Below, one piece after another: positions 20,446 through 28,322 of a stretch of 57,194 nucleotides of DNA. The stretch spans positions 1-57,194 of the forward strand of contig DFFM01000029.1 of the NCBI GenBank assembly GCA_002369515.1, written 5' to 3'. A program made the translations under genes and the position numbers. The notes under the pieces are model-generated. The model worked only from the letters and a program-made list of their open reading frames with translations, ran no database searches and was not told the DNA's origin. Positions within the stretch are counted from its first letter, which is position 1. Every line of letters starts with the position of its first letter. The DNA comes from Prevotella sp. UBA3776 (lineage in GTDB: Bacteria > Bacteroidota > Bacteroidia > Bacteroidales > Bacteroidaceae).

Positions 20446-20479
20446 CCGAACTCCCGACGGCGAGTTCCCAGCAACGAAA

Positions 20480-20541
20480 TACGAGTCCAGGGTTTTGATT
20501 ACCTTCTTTATTAGAGGTGTAATCATAACCCTGGACTCGTA
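20480..20541. repeat. 23-bp inverted repeat between convergent genes
   Basis: Arms 20480-20502 (TACGAGTCCAGGG...) and 20519-20541 (...CCCTGGACTCGTA) are complementary with a single mismatch around a 16-nt loop. It fills the gap between the serine-less beta-lactamase homologue and mtnN, which converge. There is no T-run on either side; it may act as a bidirectional 3'-end structure. Confidence 0.8.
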
Positions 20542-20566
20542 AGTATGCTCTCTGAACTGAAGACTC

Positions 20567-21247
20567 TCAAAGACTTTCCACGAAATGCTTCGTCACCTGG
20601 AACGACCCTTCGGCCATGCGGGCCCAGAAGTCGAAATACTGGCTTGCGTCGGTGTCTTTGAGCGGAATGTCGCTGATGATGCGGAACGAAATGAACGGCA
20701 CCCCATACAGGTGGCACGTATGGGCGATGGCGCAACTCTCCATGTCAACCGCCTTGGCTTCGGGGAATTTCTCCAAGATGGCCTGCATCTTCTCCTTTTT
20801 GTCAACAAACCAGTCGCCCGTCACGATGAGTCCCGGATGCACCGTCTGCGCGTTTCCGCTGCATGCTTTTTCCACCAGTTCCTTGGGCGAGCGGAAACGG
20901 GCGGGTGTGCCCACCAACTGGCCGTATTCCACTTCCTGTCCGCAGTAAACGTCGTGGTAGGTGCATTCGGTGCTCACCACCACGTCCATCACGTTCATAT
21001 CGACATCGGCGCCTCCCGCCACGCCCGACGAAACCACCAGGTCGGGGTTGTAGCAGTCAATCATTTCAACCGTTCCGACGGCTGCATTCACCTTGCCGAT
21101 GCCACACTGCTGCATCACGATGGTGTTGTTGCCCATCTGTCCCACCACGAAGTCCTTTCCGTGGCGGCGTTCTGCCGTGGCGTCGTCGAGCAGCGAGCGC
21201 AGCTGCACAAATTCCTTCTCCATGGCTACGATGATTCCTATTCTCAT
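20567..21247 (-). CDS. mtnN: 5'-methylthioadenosine/S-adenosylhomocysteine nucleosidase
   Basis: 226 residues. It begins MRIGIIVAMEKEF with the catalytic base E12, has SSGVAGGA, AVDMES (substrate ribose and methionine contact) and ISDIP carrying the catalytic aspartate. It hydrolyses MTA and SAH to adenine and the thio-ribose product, detoxifying SAM by-products and feeding methionine recycling. It has its own promoter about 150 nt upstream, and the transcribed leader contains a perfect 27-bp inverted repeat. Confidence 0.95.
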   Translation of the reverse strand: MRIGIIVAMEKEFVQLRSLLDDATAERRHGKDFVVGQMGNNTIVMQQCGIGKVNAAVGTVEMIDCYNPDLVVSSGVAGGADVDMNVMDVVVSTECTYHDVYCGQEVEYGQLVGTPARFRSPKELVEKACSGNAQTVHPGLIVTGDWFVDKKEKMQAILEKFPEAKAVDMESCAIAHTCHLYGVPFISFRIISDIPLKDTDASQYFDFWARMAEGSFQVTKHFVESL

Positions 21248-21323
21248 CCTTGTTGTTTTTTTCTGTTTTTGTTGTTTAAAAGATTATGCTTCTATATAAC
21301 TAAAAGTTATTCGTCTGTTTTTC

Positions 21324-21390
21324 AGTAGGAGGTGACGTGTCCCACGTCACAGATTTATGGATTGTGACGTGGGACACGTCACCTCCTACT
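21324..21390. repeat. Perfect 27-bp inverted repeat in the mtnN leader
   Basis: Arms 21324-21350 and 21364-21390 are perfectly complementary, with a 13-nt loop. Each arm contains its own perfect dyad GTGACGTG-TCC-CACGTCAC, so the RNA or DNA can form one long stem or two small ones. It lies just downstream of the mtnN promoter box on the minus strand and so should be transcribed in the mtnN leader. No T-run follows, so it is not a simple terminator. Confidence 0.85.
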
Positions 21391-21399
21391 TGGACACTG

Positions 21400-21407
21400 C
21401 AAAGGTA
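21400..21407 (-). promoter_or_regulatory. Promoter -7 box of mtnN
   Basis: TACCTTTG on the minus strand, 153 nt before the mtnN start; the inverted repeat begins 9 nt downstream. Confidence 0.65.
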
Positions 21408-21567
21408 CGCATTTTTCTCCACAATGTCGCCTTTCCTGTGGCGAAATCGCTGTGGAGTGCCCTCTTTCCCTGCAAAAAAGGTGCAGCCTTATTCCCAGAT
21501 TAGCAAAAAATCGGCATCCACGGGTGTTTTCTGCGAATTTGGGAATCGAACAAGCAACGGCCGGTCT

Positions 21568-21575
21568 TATCTTTG
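21568..21575 (+). promoter_or_regulatory. Promoter -7 box of the lipoprotein/LysM operon
   Basis: TATCTTTG, 79 nt upstream of the lipoprotein start at 21655. Confidence 0.7.
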
Positions 21576-21654
21576 TAGGGAATTGTGCAGCAGCGATAGG
21601 GGAAAAACCGTGAATCGATCAATTGCGAACATAAAAACAAAACAAACAATTATC

Positions 21655-22500
21655 ATGAAAAAACAAACAGTGAAAAATTTGGCAGGTGCAGCCGCTGTTC
21701 TGCTGCTGACGGCCTGTGGTGGCGGCTCTACCGGGGCCTCCGACGAAGTGGTTGACTCGCTGGCAGCCGAAAACGAGCAGAAAGAGCAGGTGATAGGCGG
21801 CGTGAATGCCGTGCTCGACGACTTGTCGCTGATGATAGACAGTCTTGCGGCTCAGGAAGGCCTGCTCTTTGTGGGCAAGAACAAGGAAGTCATCAAAGAC
21901 CGCAAGCAAATCAGGAACAATCTGGCAGCTTACGGCAAACTGATGGCCAGCCAGAAAGCCAAGCTCAAGGACTTGCAGCAGCGTCTGGCCAAGAGCACCG
22001 GCAGCGAAGCCCATCTGGGCAAGGTCATCGGCATGATGATAGACCAGCTGGACTACAAGGAGTACGAAATTGTGGAGATGGAGCACGAACTGGAGGACGC
22101 CAGCTTCGACGTGGACCATCTGCGCAACCATCTCTGGCGCAAGGACCGCAAGATAGAAGACCAGCAGCGCGTGATGAACGCCCAGGACAAGATGATCAAC
22201 GAGTGCTACTATCTGGTGGGCACCAAGAGCGAACTCAAGGAACTGGGCATTGTCACCAGTGGCAACCTCTTCAAGAAAGGCAAGGTGGATATGGGCAACA
22301 TCCCGCAGGATAAGTTCAAGCCTGTTGACATACGCAAATTCCAGACGCTCAATCTGCCCGGCAAGAAGGTGAAACTCATTTCGCCCGCTCCCGACGGCTC
22401 CTACGAGTTCGAGGAGACGGCCGACGGCAACGTGCTGAAGATTCTCGACCCCACGCAGTTCTGGAGTGTCAGCAACTATCTGGTGGTGCAGTGTGACTAA
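21655..22500 (+). CDS. Coiled-coil lipoprotein of unknown function
   Basis: 281 residues from the ATG at 21655; longer in-frame reading upstream crosses the promoter and is rejected. The lipobox LLLTAC places the lipidated cysteine at C21, followed by GGGSTGASDE. Residues about 35-200 are charged and helical with heptad-like spacing (VIGGVNAVLDDLSLMIDSL, LKDLQQRLAK, YEIVEMEHELEDASFDVDHLR), suggesting a coiled coil. The C-terminal 70 residues look like a small beta domain. I do not recognise a named family. It is followed after 15 bp by a LysM protein, implying a shared envelope role. Confidence 0.8.
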   Translation: MKKQTVKNLAGAAAVLLLTACGGGSTGASDEVVDSLAAENEQKEQVIGGVNAVLDDLSLMIDSLAAQEGLLFVGKNKEVIKDRKQIRNNLAAYGKLMASQKAKLKDLQQRLAKSTGSEAHLGKVIGMMIDQLDYKEYEIVEMEHELEDASFDVDHLRNHLWRKDRKIEDQQRVMNAQDKMINECYYLVGTKSELKELGIVTSGNLFKKGKVDMGNIPQDKFKPVDIRKFQTLNLPGKKVKLISPAPDGSYEFEETADGNVLKILDPTQFWSVSNYLVVQCD

Positions 22501-22515
22501 TCCTACAAACACATA

Positions 22516-23502
22516 ATGAAACTCATGAAACGATACCTATTCATGTTGCTGCTCGCGCTCGTGGTGTTGCCACTGAGTGCGCAGCGGCCCACCAAATACC
22601 GTGTGCAGCGTGGCGAAACGCTGAGTTCCATAGCCCATAAGTTCGGCATGACGGAGCGCGAACTCAAACGCCTCAACGACGACCTGAGCTACTGCTATGC
22701 GGGCATGGTGATTCTGGTGAAGGACAAACGAGGACCGGCAGACGACGAACGCTACGACGACTATGCCGACCGTAGCGACTATGCTGATGATCGCATCGGC
22801 TATTCCGACGACCGAATCGACATGGACGGTTCCACCGCTCTTGGCGCTCCCATGGGCGACCCCTTGCTGGCCGAGGCGCACCAGCTGGAGCAGCGCGGCA
22901 AATTCAAGCAGGCCGTCAAGTGCTACGACAAGGTGCTCGACCGCGGCCCGTCGGCTCCGTTGTTCTTTCAGCGTGGAGTATGCTATTTCCAGATGAAGAA
23001 GTGGAAAAAGGCCATTGACGACTTTGAGCGCGTCACCCGTTCGAGCGATGCTTCGCGCGAGTTGCGTGCGCGCAGCGAGGACTACATCGACGAGGCTTAC
23101 ATGCAGTGGGACGCCAAGAAAGAGCGCAGCACCAACACCGTGGCTGGCATCATTGCCGGAGCCGTGGCCGTGGGCGTGGTGGCCGACGCGCTGAGCGGTT
23201 CGGGCAGTTCCAGCAGCAAGGGCGACTCAAAGCGGGGTGGCAAGAACGGTCAGGCACAAGGCAAGCAGGGCGCACCGCCAAAGGGCAGCGGCCAGCAGGC
23301 AGGCCAGCGTGGCGGTCGTGGCGACAACGGACAGCAGACCTCCCAGCGCGGCGGCAATGGACGAAACCGAAGCGAAGCTGGCCAGCGCGGTGGCAATGGT
23401 GGCTCGCGCGACGGACAGGGTGCCCGCCAGGGCGGCAATGGGCAGCGTGGCAGCCGCGACGCTGGCCGGAGCGGTGGCGAACGCCGCCGCAACCGCCAAT
23501 AG
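22516..23502 (+). CDS. Secreted LysM-TPR protein with Gly/Arg/Gln-rich tail
   Basis: 328 residues with a signal peptide (about 1-22). A LysM peptidoglycan-binding domain occupies about 27-70 (YRVQRGETLSSIAHKFGM). After an Asp/Arg/Tyr-rich spacer come two TPR-like helices pairs (about 125-190: GKFKQAVKCYDKVLDRG, FFQRGVCYFQMKKWKKAIDDF). A hydrophobic stretch TVAGIIAGAVAVGVVADAL (about 207-225) may be a membrane segment. The last 95 residues are a repetitive RGGNG/QRGG tail with strong positive charge. Start could be Met4. It forms an operon with the preceding lipoprotein. The domains are clear; the biological role is not. Confidence 0.82.
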   Translation: MKLMKRYLFMLLLALVVLPLSAQRPTKYRVQRGETLSSIAHKFGMTERELKRLNDDLSYCYAGMVILVKDKRGPADDERYDDYADRSDYADDRIGYSDDRIDMDGSTALGAPMGDPLLAEAHQLEQRGKFKQAVKCYDKVLDRGPSAPLFFQRGVCYFQMKKWKKAIDDFERVTRSSDASRELRARSEDYIDEAYMQWDAKKERSTNTVAGIIAGAVAVGVVADALSGSGSSSSKGDSKRGGKNGQAQGKQGAPPKGSGQQAGQRGGRGDNGQQTSQRGGNGRNRSEAGQRGGNGGSRDGQGARQGGNGQRGSRDAGRSGGERRRNRQ

Positions 23503-23521
23503 CTCCCGACATTGTTTTCCC

Positions 23522-23650
23522 AATTTGCGGCAGTACGAAAATATCTCCCGACAGTACGAAAATAACTCCCGACAGTACGAAAATATCTCCCGACGATACG
23601 CACAAATTCTCTAGAGAATTTCATCGCATCGTCGGGAGATATTTTTGTGT
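23522..23650. repeat. Dispersed hairpin repeat, copy C
   Basis: Three to four tandem units CAGTACGAAAATATCTCCCGA (23531-23597, each at most 21 nt apart) lead into a nested hairpin: ATCTCCCGACGAT (23585-23597) pairs with ATCGTCGGGAGAT (23628-23640), and the loop contains the perfect palindrome AAATTCTCTAGAGAATTT (23604-23621). The same words occur in copies A (11382-) and B (56781-). Confidence 0.85.
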
Positions 23651-23684
23651 TCCGCGCAATGGCCTCGCTGAAGCACGACAAAAG

Positions 23685-23714
23685 AAAAAGCGTCCCCGAA
23701 GGAGGGACGCTTTT
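23685..23714. terminator. Bidirectional intrinsic terminator
   Basis: AAAAGCGTCCC (23686-23696) pairs with GGGACGCTTTT (23704-23714) around an 8-nt loop, between the LysM gene (+) and the small basic protein gene (-). Confidence 0.92.
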
Positions 23715-23752
23715 GCCGTAGTCATCTTGCTGAGAATTTCCAATGTTTATGA

Positions 23753-24103
23753 TTAGTATCTTCTACGGCCACGGCGATGGTCGCGGGGATGGTCGCGACG
23801 GGGTGAGTGGTGGCGATAGTCGCTGCGCGGGGGAGGGCCTTGGCGACGGTCGGTCCAGCGGAACCACTGGCGGTCGTCCATCACGCGGCGGTAGGCGCGG
23901 TCGCGCCGTTCGATGCCTATTTCGCGCAAAGCGTAACGCAGGTTGATGCGGTAGATTTCTTCGTATTGTCCTCTGCTGAGGCCCACCGTGCGGTCAACGT
24001 GGTTGGTCAGTCGGCGAGCTTCTTCCCTGGCTCGTGGCGGTTGAGCCGATACCGAGATAGCCATGAATAGAGCAATGGCGGTGATAAAGATTTTTGTTTT
24101 CAT
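23753..24103 (-). CDS. Small secreted Arg/His-rich protein, DUF4890/Spy-like
   Basis: 116 residues with a clear signal peptide (1-21, ...AISVSAQ). Residues about 32-85 (LTNHVDRTVGLSRGQYEEIYRINLRYA ... RRVMDDRQWFRW) follow the helix pattern of Bacteroidetes DUF4890/LTXXQ-type periplasmic proteins, where 'LT..QY..iy.lNl.ya' is followed by a second 'iLt.eQ...w' helix. The last 30 residues are an Arg/His/Asp/Pro-rich tail. It could be a periplasmic chaperone-like or metal-binding protein; this is inference. It has its own promoter box about 165 nt upstream. Confidence 0.7.
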   Translation of the reverse strand: MKTKIFITAIALFMAISVSAQPPRAREEARRLTNHVDRTVGLSRGQYEEIYRINLRYALREIGIERRDRAYRRVMDDRQWFRWTDRRQGPPPRSDYRHHSPRRDHPRDHRRGRRRY

Positions 24104-24270
24104 GATAATGACAGTTTTTTTTAATGGTTATACATTATTTTTATAGGGTTGTTGCTTTGTCATGCTTGTTCGGCCCGTTGCATGGTGCAGGTCGATGCTG
24201 CAGATGGCGTCATGCTGTTCTTCTTGGAGCCTCACTTTTCGGCCCACGTGGTTGGTTGGACGTCTTTTTG

Positions 24271-24278
24271 CAAAGTTA
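24271..24278 (-). promoter_or_regulatory. Promoter -7 box for the small basic protein gene
   Basis: TAACTTTG on the minus strand, giving a leader of about 160 nt before the start at 24103. Confidence 0.5.
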
Positions 24279-24298
24279 CTCACATTCCTGCTAACCTT

Positions 24299-24391
24299 GT
24301 TCCCAAATTATCACAAATGATTCCCAAATTTGCAGAAATGATTCCCATATTCGCAATTTCTTGTCGTGGCTATTCCCATATTCGCAATTTT
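24299..24391. repeat. Four degenerate 20-bp direct repeats upstream of the AraC-type gene
   Basis: Units begin ATTCCCA at about 24299, 24320, 24341 and 24372, each followed by (A/T)ATT(C/T)GCA-like sequence. Spacing is 21, 21 and 31 bp, i.e. whole helical turns, which fits protein-binding sites for a regulator. Confidence 0.6.
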
Positions 24392-24395
24392 GCCT

Positions 24396-24403
24396 TATCT
24401 TTG
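24396..24403 (+). promoter_or_regulatory. Promoter -7 box, likely leaderless transcript
   Basis: TATCTTTG ends 4 nt before the ATG at 24408 of the AraC-type gene. Confidence 0.6.
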
Positions 24404-24407
24404 CCAC

Positions 24408-25637
24408 ATGTTCACAGGCTTTGTCATTTTTCTGCCCTTGCTGGTGACTATGGTGCTGGCGATGTTGCTGGGTCTCGATTTGCTCGACGAGCCCGACAAC
24501 TACGTGGCGCGCACCAAAACGTGGCTGCTGGTCTTCGTGCTCACCTGCGTTTTCCTCTATGCAGGCCATGCTGCCTATTTCACCTACAGTTACGAACTGA
24601 TACCTGTGAGCGACACGCTTTACAATTATTGCAGTCCCGCCGTCTATCCCGCCTATTATATTTATGTATGCGAGCTGAGCCACTCGCGCCGCCACTGGTA
24701 CAGCGGTTTCGGATGGCTCATTGCGCCTCTGCTGTGTTGTCTGGGTGTCGGTGTTTGCTATGTGCTGATGGACGAGCCGGCCAAGCGCGTCTTCTACGAC
24801 AACTATCTCTATGCCAATGATTTATCCGACTTGTCGGGCATGGCCTTGGTGCAGGCCTATGCCCACGAGGTGGAAAAGTGGGTGTTCTGCCTGGAGATTG
24901 TTCCGTTGGCCATGTTGGCTTTGCGCCGAATCCGCCGCTACAACGATCTCGTGCAGAGCAACTACGCTGATGCCAGCCAGCACAGCCTGGTCATGGTGAG
25001 GCTCATGTTTGTGCTTTTCTTGGTGACGTCGGTACTTTCTGCTTTCAGCAACATGCTGGGACGCTACCGTTTTCTCGACGACACATCCTTGCTGGCGTTC
25101 CCTTCGGTGGTGTTCTCTCTCCTCATCTTCATGCAGGTTTACATCGGCATGCGCTACAACTACCCGGCCATAGCGGACGACGGTGCAGACACCGGCCCAC
25201 AGGAAGGCATGCTGGAAAAAACGGCTGCTGCCGCCCCTCAAGTTAGCGACAGAAACGAAAAAGCGCGCCAAGAAGCCGCCGAACGCATGCGCGAACTGCG
25301 CCGCCGCATAGAAAAGCTCATGGACGAAGAAAAGATTTTCTTACAGAACGGACTGAAAATCAGCGACCTGGCCGAACAACTCTGCTGCAACCGCAACTAC
25401 ATCTACCGCGCCATCAACGTGGAAATGGGCATTTCGTTTGCCGAGTATGTCAACAAAAAACGCGTTGATTACGCCAAGCAAATGATTGAGCAGAAGCCCG
25501 ACCTGCAGATGAACGAACTTTACATGCGTGTGGGGTTCTCGTCGTCCAGCTCGTTCTATCGCTGTTTCCGGCAGTTCGAGGGTTGCACCCCGAAAGAACT
25601 TCAGGACCGCCTGCGCAAGGAGAAAAACGCCCAGTAA
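24408..25637 (+). CDS. Multi-TM membrane protein with C-terminal AraC-type DNA-binding domain
   Basis: 409 residues. The first 250 hold about six or seven membrane helices (MFTGFVIFLPLLVTMVLAML, WLLVFVLTCVFLYAGHAAYF, WLIAPLLCCLGVGVCYVL, and others). A charged linker (about 255-300) leads to an AraC helix-turn-helix pair at about 315-405 (ISDLAEQLCCNRNYIYRAI; YAKQMIEQKPDLQMNELYMRVGFSSSSSFYRCFRQFEGCTPKEL). This is a one-component membrane regulator in which the receptor and DNA-binding parts share one chain. I choose the Met at 24408 because the promoter box excludes the earlier one. Direct repeats upstream could be autoregulatory sites. Ligand and targets are unknown. Confidence 0.88.
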   Translation: MFTGFVIFLPLLVTMVLAMLLGLDLLDEPDNYVARTKTWLLVFVLTCVFLYAGHAAYFTYSYELIPVSDTLYNYCSPAVYPAYYIYVCELSHSRRHWYSGFGWLIAPLLCCLGVGVCYVLMDEPAKRVFYDNYLYANDLSDLSGMALVQAYAHEVEKWVFCLEIVPLAMLALRRIRRYNDLVQSNYADASQHSLVMVRLMFVLFLVTSVLSAFSNMLGRYRFLDDTSLLAFPSVVFSLLIFMQVYIGMRYNYPAIADDGADTGPQEGMLEKTAAAAPQVSDRNEKARQEAAERMRELRRRIEKLMDEEKIFLQNGLKISDLAEQLCCNRNYIYRAINVEMGISFAEYVNKKRVDYAKQMIEQKPDLQMNELYMRVGFSSSSSFYRCFRQFEGCTPKELQDRLRKEKNAQ

Positions 25638-25727
25638 ACGTTTCACCTAACCGTCATCGCCGTTGCAAAGAGCCTAAAAACACTTACTAGGCCCTGCGAC
25701 GGCCATTTTTTTGCAAAATTCTTTTCT

Positions 25728-25753
25728 TTGTCATGTTTTTTTGTGTATTTTTG
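25728..25753 (+). promoter_or_regulatory. Promoter of the YfhO-like gene
   Basis: -33 TTG at 25728-25730 and -7 box TATTTTTG at 25746-25753. The leader to the ATG at 25833 is about 75 nt. Confidence 0.65.
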
Positions 25754-25832
25754 CACTTTGATAGGACACGGGGCCTCCAACAGGCTACCCGGTACCCGTC
25801 ACCAACACCCTTCACCCCAACAAAACACCATC

Positions 25833-28322
25833 ATGAACAGCCAGTTGAGAAAATTTCTGCCCGAAGTGCTCGTTGTAGTGCTTTTTGCCATTATTTCGTT
25901 TGCCTATTTCTTCCCGGCCGACATAGAAGGCCGCATTCTCTACCGACACGACTCGTCGGCCGGGCGCGGAGCCGGGCAGGAGGCGCTGGAATACTATCAG
26001 CGCACAGGCGAGCGGTCGCGTTGGACCAATGCCACATTCAGCGGCATGCCCACCTACCAGACGGCCCCTTCGTACAGCAGCACCGACGGTCTGGCCAAGG
26101 CCATGGAGGCTTACCACTTGTGGCTGCCCGAAAACGTGTGGTATCTGTTTGTTTATCTGTTGGGCTTCTACATTCTGCTGCGCGCCTTCGACTTCCGTTG
26201 GCAGCTGGCTGCGCTGGGCTCGGTCATTTGGGCTTTCAGCAGCTATTTCCTCATCATCATTGCTGCGGGCCACATCTGGAAAGTGATGGCTCTGGCCTAT
26301 CTGCCGCCGCTCATCGGCGGTATTGTGCTGGCCTACAGGGGCAAATACCTGTGGGGACTCTGCGTGACAGCCATCTTTGCGGCCTTTGAGGTGAAGGCCA
26401 ACCATGTGCAGATGACCTATTACTATCTGTTCATTGTGGCCTTCATGATGTTGGCCTGGCTGGTGGAAGCCGTGCGCGAGAAACGCATGGCCCATTTCCT
26501 GAAAGCCACGGCAGCCTGCATGGTGGGTGCGTTGCTGGGCGTGTGCGTCAATCTCTCCAACCTTTACCACACGTGGCAGTACGGACAGGAGTCGATGCGC
26601 GGAAAGAGCGAACTGGTGAAGGAGAACGCCGCCAACCAGACCAGCAGCGGGCTGGACCGCGACTACATCACCCAGTGGAGCTACGGAATCGGCGAAACGT
26701 GGACGCTGCTCATCCCCAATACCAAGGGCGGTGCCTCCATGCCCCTCGTCATGAACGAAACGGCCATGGAGCATGCGCAAAACGACTTCCTCCCCATTTA
26801 CGAACAGCTGGGCCAGTACTGGGGCGAGCAGCCCGGCACCAGCGGCCCCGTCTATGTGGGCGCATTCGTGCTGTTTCTGTTTGTGCTGGGGCTGTTCATC
26901 GTGAAAGGCCCCATGAAGTGGGCGCTGCTGGCGGCCACCATCCTTTCCATCCTGCTCTCGTGGGGCAAGAACTTCATGGGACTGACCGACTTCTTCATCG
27001 ACTACGTGCCCATGTATGCCAAGTTCCGCACCGTGGCCAGCATTCTGGTGATTGCTGAGTTCACCATTCCGCTGCTGGCCATGCTGGCCCTGAAGGAAAT
27101 GGTGACAGGCAAGCGCACACTGAAAGAACTGCAAAAGCCGCTGTTGGCCAGCTTCTGCCTGACGGCAGGCTTCTGTCTGCTCTTTGCCCTGATGCCCGGC
27201 ATGTTCTTCTCCGACTTTGTCTCGTCCAGCGAGATGCAGGCCCTGAGCCAGTTCCCCGCCGACCAACTGAACCCGCTGCTTGCCAACCTGCGCGAGGTTC
27301 GTCAGGCCATGTTTACGGCCGACTGCTGGCGCTCGTTCTGGGTGATTGTGGTGGGAATGGCCGTCCTGGTGGCCTATCTGATGAAGAAACTGAATGCTAC
27401 GTACATGGTGGGTGCCCTGGTGGTGCTCTGTCTGTTCGACCTGTGGCAGGTTGACAAACGCTATCTCAACGACAGCATGTTCGTGGAGAAGAGTCAGCGC
27501 GACGCGCCGCAGCCACTCACGGCCACCGACAAGCAAATCCTGCAAGACAAGAGCCTGGACTACCGTGTGCTGAACCTGGCCACGAACACCTTCAACGAGA
27601 ACGAAACATCTTACTATCATAAGAGCATCGGCGGTTACCACGCAGCCAAGCTGCGCCGCTATCAGGAAATGATCGACGCCCACATCATGCCCGAAATGCA
27701 GGCCATGATGGAGGCCGTGGCCGATGCCCAGGGCGACATGACGCGCGTGGCGGGCGACTCCATCTACCCCGTGCTGAACATGCTGAACACCAAGTATATC
27801 ATCATGCCACTGCAGGGCGGACAGACAGTTCCCATACAAAATCCCTACGCCTACGGCAATGCGTGGTTTGTGGACAAGGTGGAGTATGTGGAAAATGCCA
27901 ACCAGGAAATAGAGCGGGTGGGCAAAATCGACCTGCGCCACGAGGCCGTGGCCGACAAGAAGTTCAGCCAGCAACTGGGAAAGAGCACCGAGCAGGCCAA
28001 TTCGGTGGTGACCATTACGGCCTACGAACCCAACCGGCTGACCTACGACGTGCAGTCTGACAAGGGTGGAGTAGTGGTGTTCTCAGAAATCTACTATCCC
28101 GGCTGGACGGCCACCATCGACGGCCAACCGGCCGAACTGGGACGCGTCAACTATATCCTGCGCGCCCTGAACGTGAAGGCCGGCAAGCACCAAGTAGTGC
28201 TTGCGTTCGACCCCAAGTCGGTGAAAACCACCGAAGCCATTGCCTACGTAGCGCTGGCACTGTTGCTGCTGACCATTTTGGGAGTTGTCTTTTTCGAGTT
28301 CAAACGGAAAAAGACGGCTTAG
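25833..28322 (+). CDS. YfhO-family polytopic membrane protein
   Basis: 829 residues from ATG 25833; it has an N-terminal helix (FLPEVLVVVLFAIISFAYFF), a periplasmic loop with RHDSSAGRGAG...WTNATFSGMPTYQ, then about ten further helices, a large periplasmic domain (about 590-790) and a final helix (AIAYVALALLLLTILGVVFFEF). This matches the Bacteroidetes YfhO/GT-C-like group. YfhO in Bacillus is tied to glycosylation of lipoteichoic acid; by analogy it may transfer a sugar at the outer face of the inner membrane, but no donor or acceptor can be read from sequence. Its stop codon overlaps the msrC stop by 4 bp on the opposite strand. Confidence 0.85.
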   Translation: MNSQLRKFLPEVLVVVLFAIISFAYFFPADIEGRILYRHDSSAGRGAGQEALEYYQRTGERSRWTNATFSGMPTYQTAPSYSSTDGLAKAMEAYHLWLPENVWYLFVYLLGFYILLRAFDFRWQLAALGSVIWAFSSYFLIIIAAGHIWKVMALAYLPPLIGGIVLAYRGKYLWGLCVTAIFAAFEVKANHVQMTYYYLFIVAFMMLAWLVEAVREKRMAHFLKATAACMVGALLGVCVNLSNLYHTWQYGQESMRGKSELVKENAANQTSSGLDRDYITQWSYGIGETWTLLIPNTKGGASMPLVMNETAMEHAQNDFLPIYEQLGQYWGEQPGTSGPVYVGAFVLFLFVLGLFIVKGPMKWALLAATILSILLSWGKNFMGLTDFFIDYVPMYAKFRTVASILVIAEFTIPLLAMLALKEMVTGKRTLKELQKPLLASFCLTAGFCLLFALMPGMFFSDFVSSSEMQALSQFPADQLNPLLANLREVRQAMFTADCWRSFWVIVVGMAVLVAYLMKKLNATYMVGALVVLCLFDLWQVDKRYLNDSMFVEKSQRDAPQPLTATDKQILQDKSLDYRVLNLATNTFNENETSYYHKSIGGYHAAKLRRYQEMIDAHIMPEMQAMMEAVADAQGDMTRVAGDSIYPVLNMLNTKYIIMPLQGGQTVPIQNPYAYGNAWFVDKVEYVENANQEIERVGKIDLRHEAVADKKFSQQLGKSTEQANSVVTITAYEPNRLTYDVQSDKGGVVVFSEIYYPGWTATIDGQPAELGRVNYILRALNVKAGKHQVVLAFDPKSVKTTEAIAYVALALLLLTILGVVFFEFKRKKTA

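Larger units (their letters stand above)
21248..21654. other. Divergent regulatory spacer mtnN / lipoprotein gene
   Basis: No gene is seen in this 407-bp stretch. It contains the 27-bp inverted repeat (21324-21390), divergent promoter boxes at 21400-21407 (-) and 21568-21575 (+), and leaders of about 150 nt (mtnN) and 75 nt (lipoprotein gene). Confidence 0.75.
24104..24407. other. Divergent spacer with direct repeats
   Basis: No gene is visible. The minus-strand box TAACTTTG is at 24271-24278 and the plus-strand box TATCTTTG at 24396-24403. Between them are four degenerate direct repeats of ATTCCCAAATTTGCAGAAATG / ATTCCCATATTCGCAATTT starting at about 24299, 24320, 24341 and 24372, abutting the AraC-gene promoter, possibly binding sites. 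Confidence 0.65.

Noticed and set aside
23522..23650. CRISPR array
   Set aside because: Units are contiguous or nearly so, with no unique spacers of constant length, and there are no cas genes.
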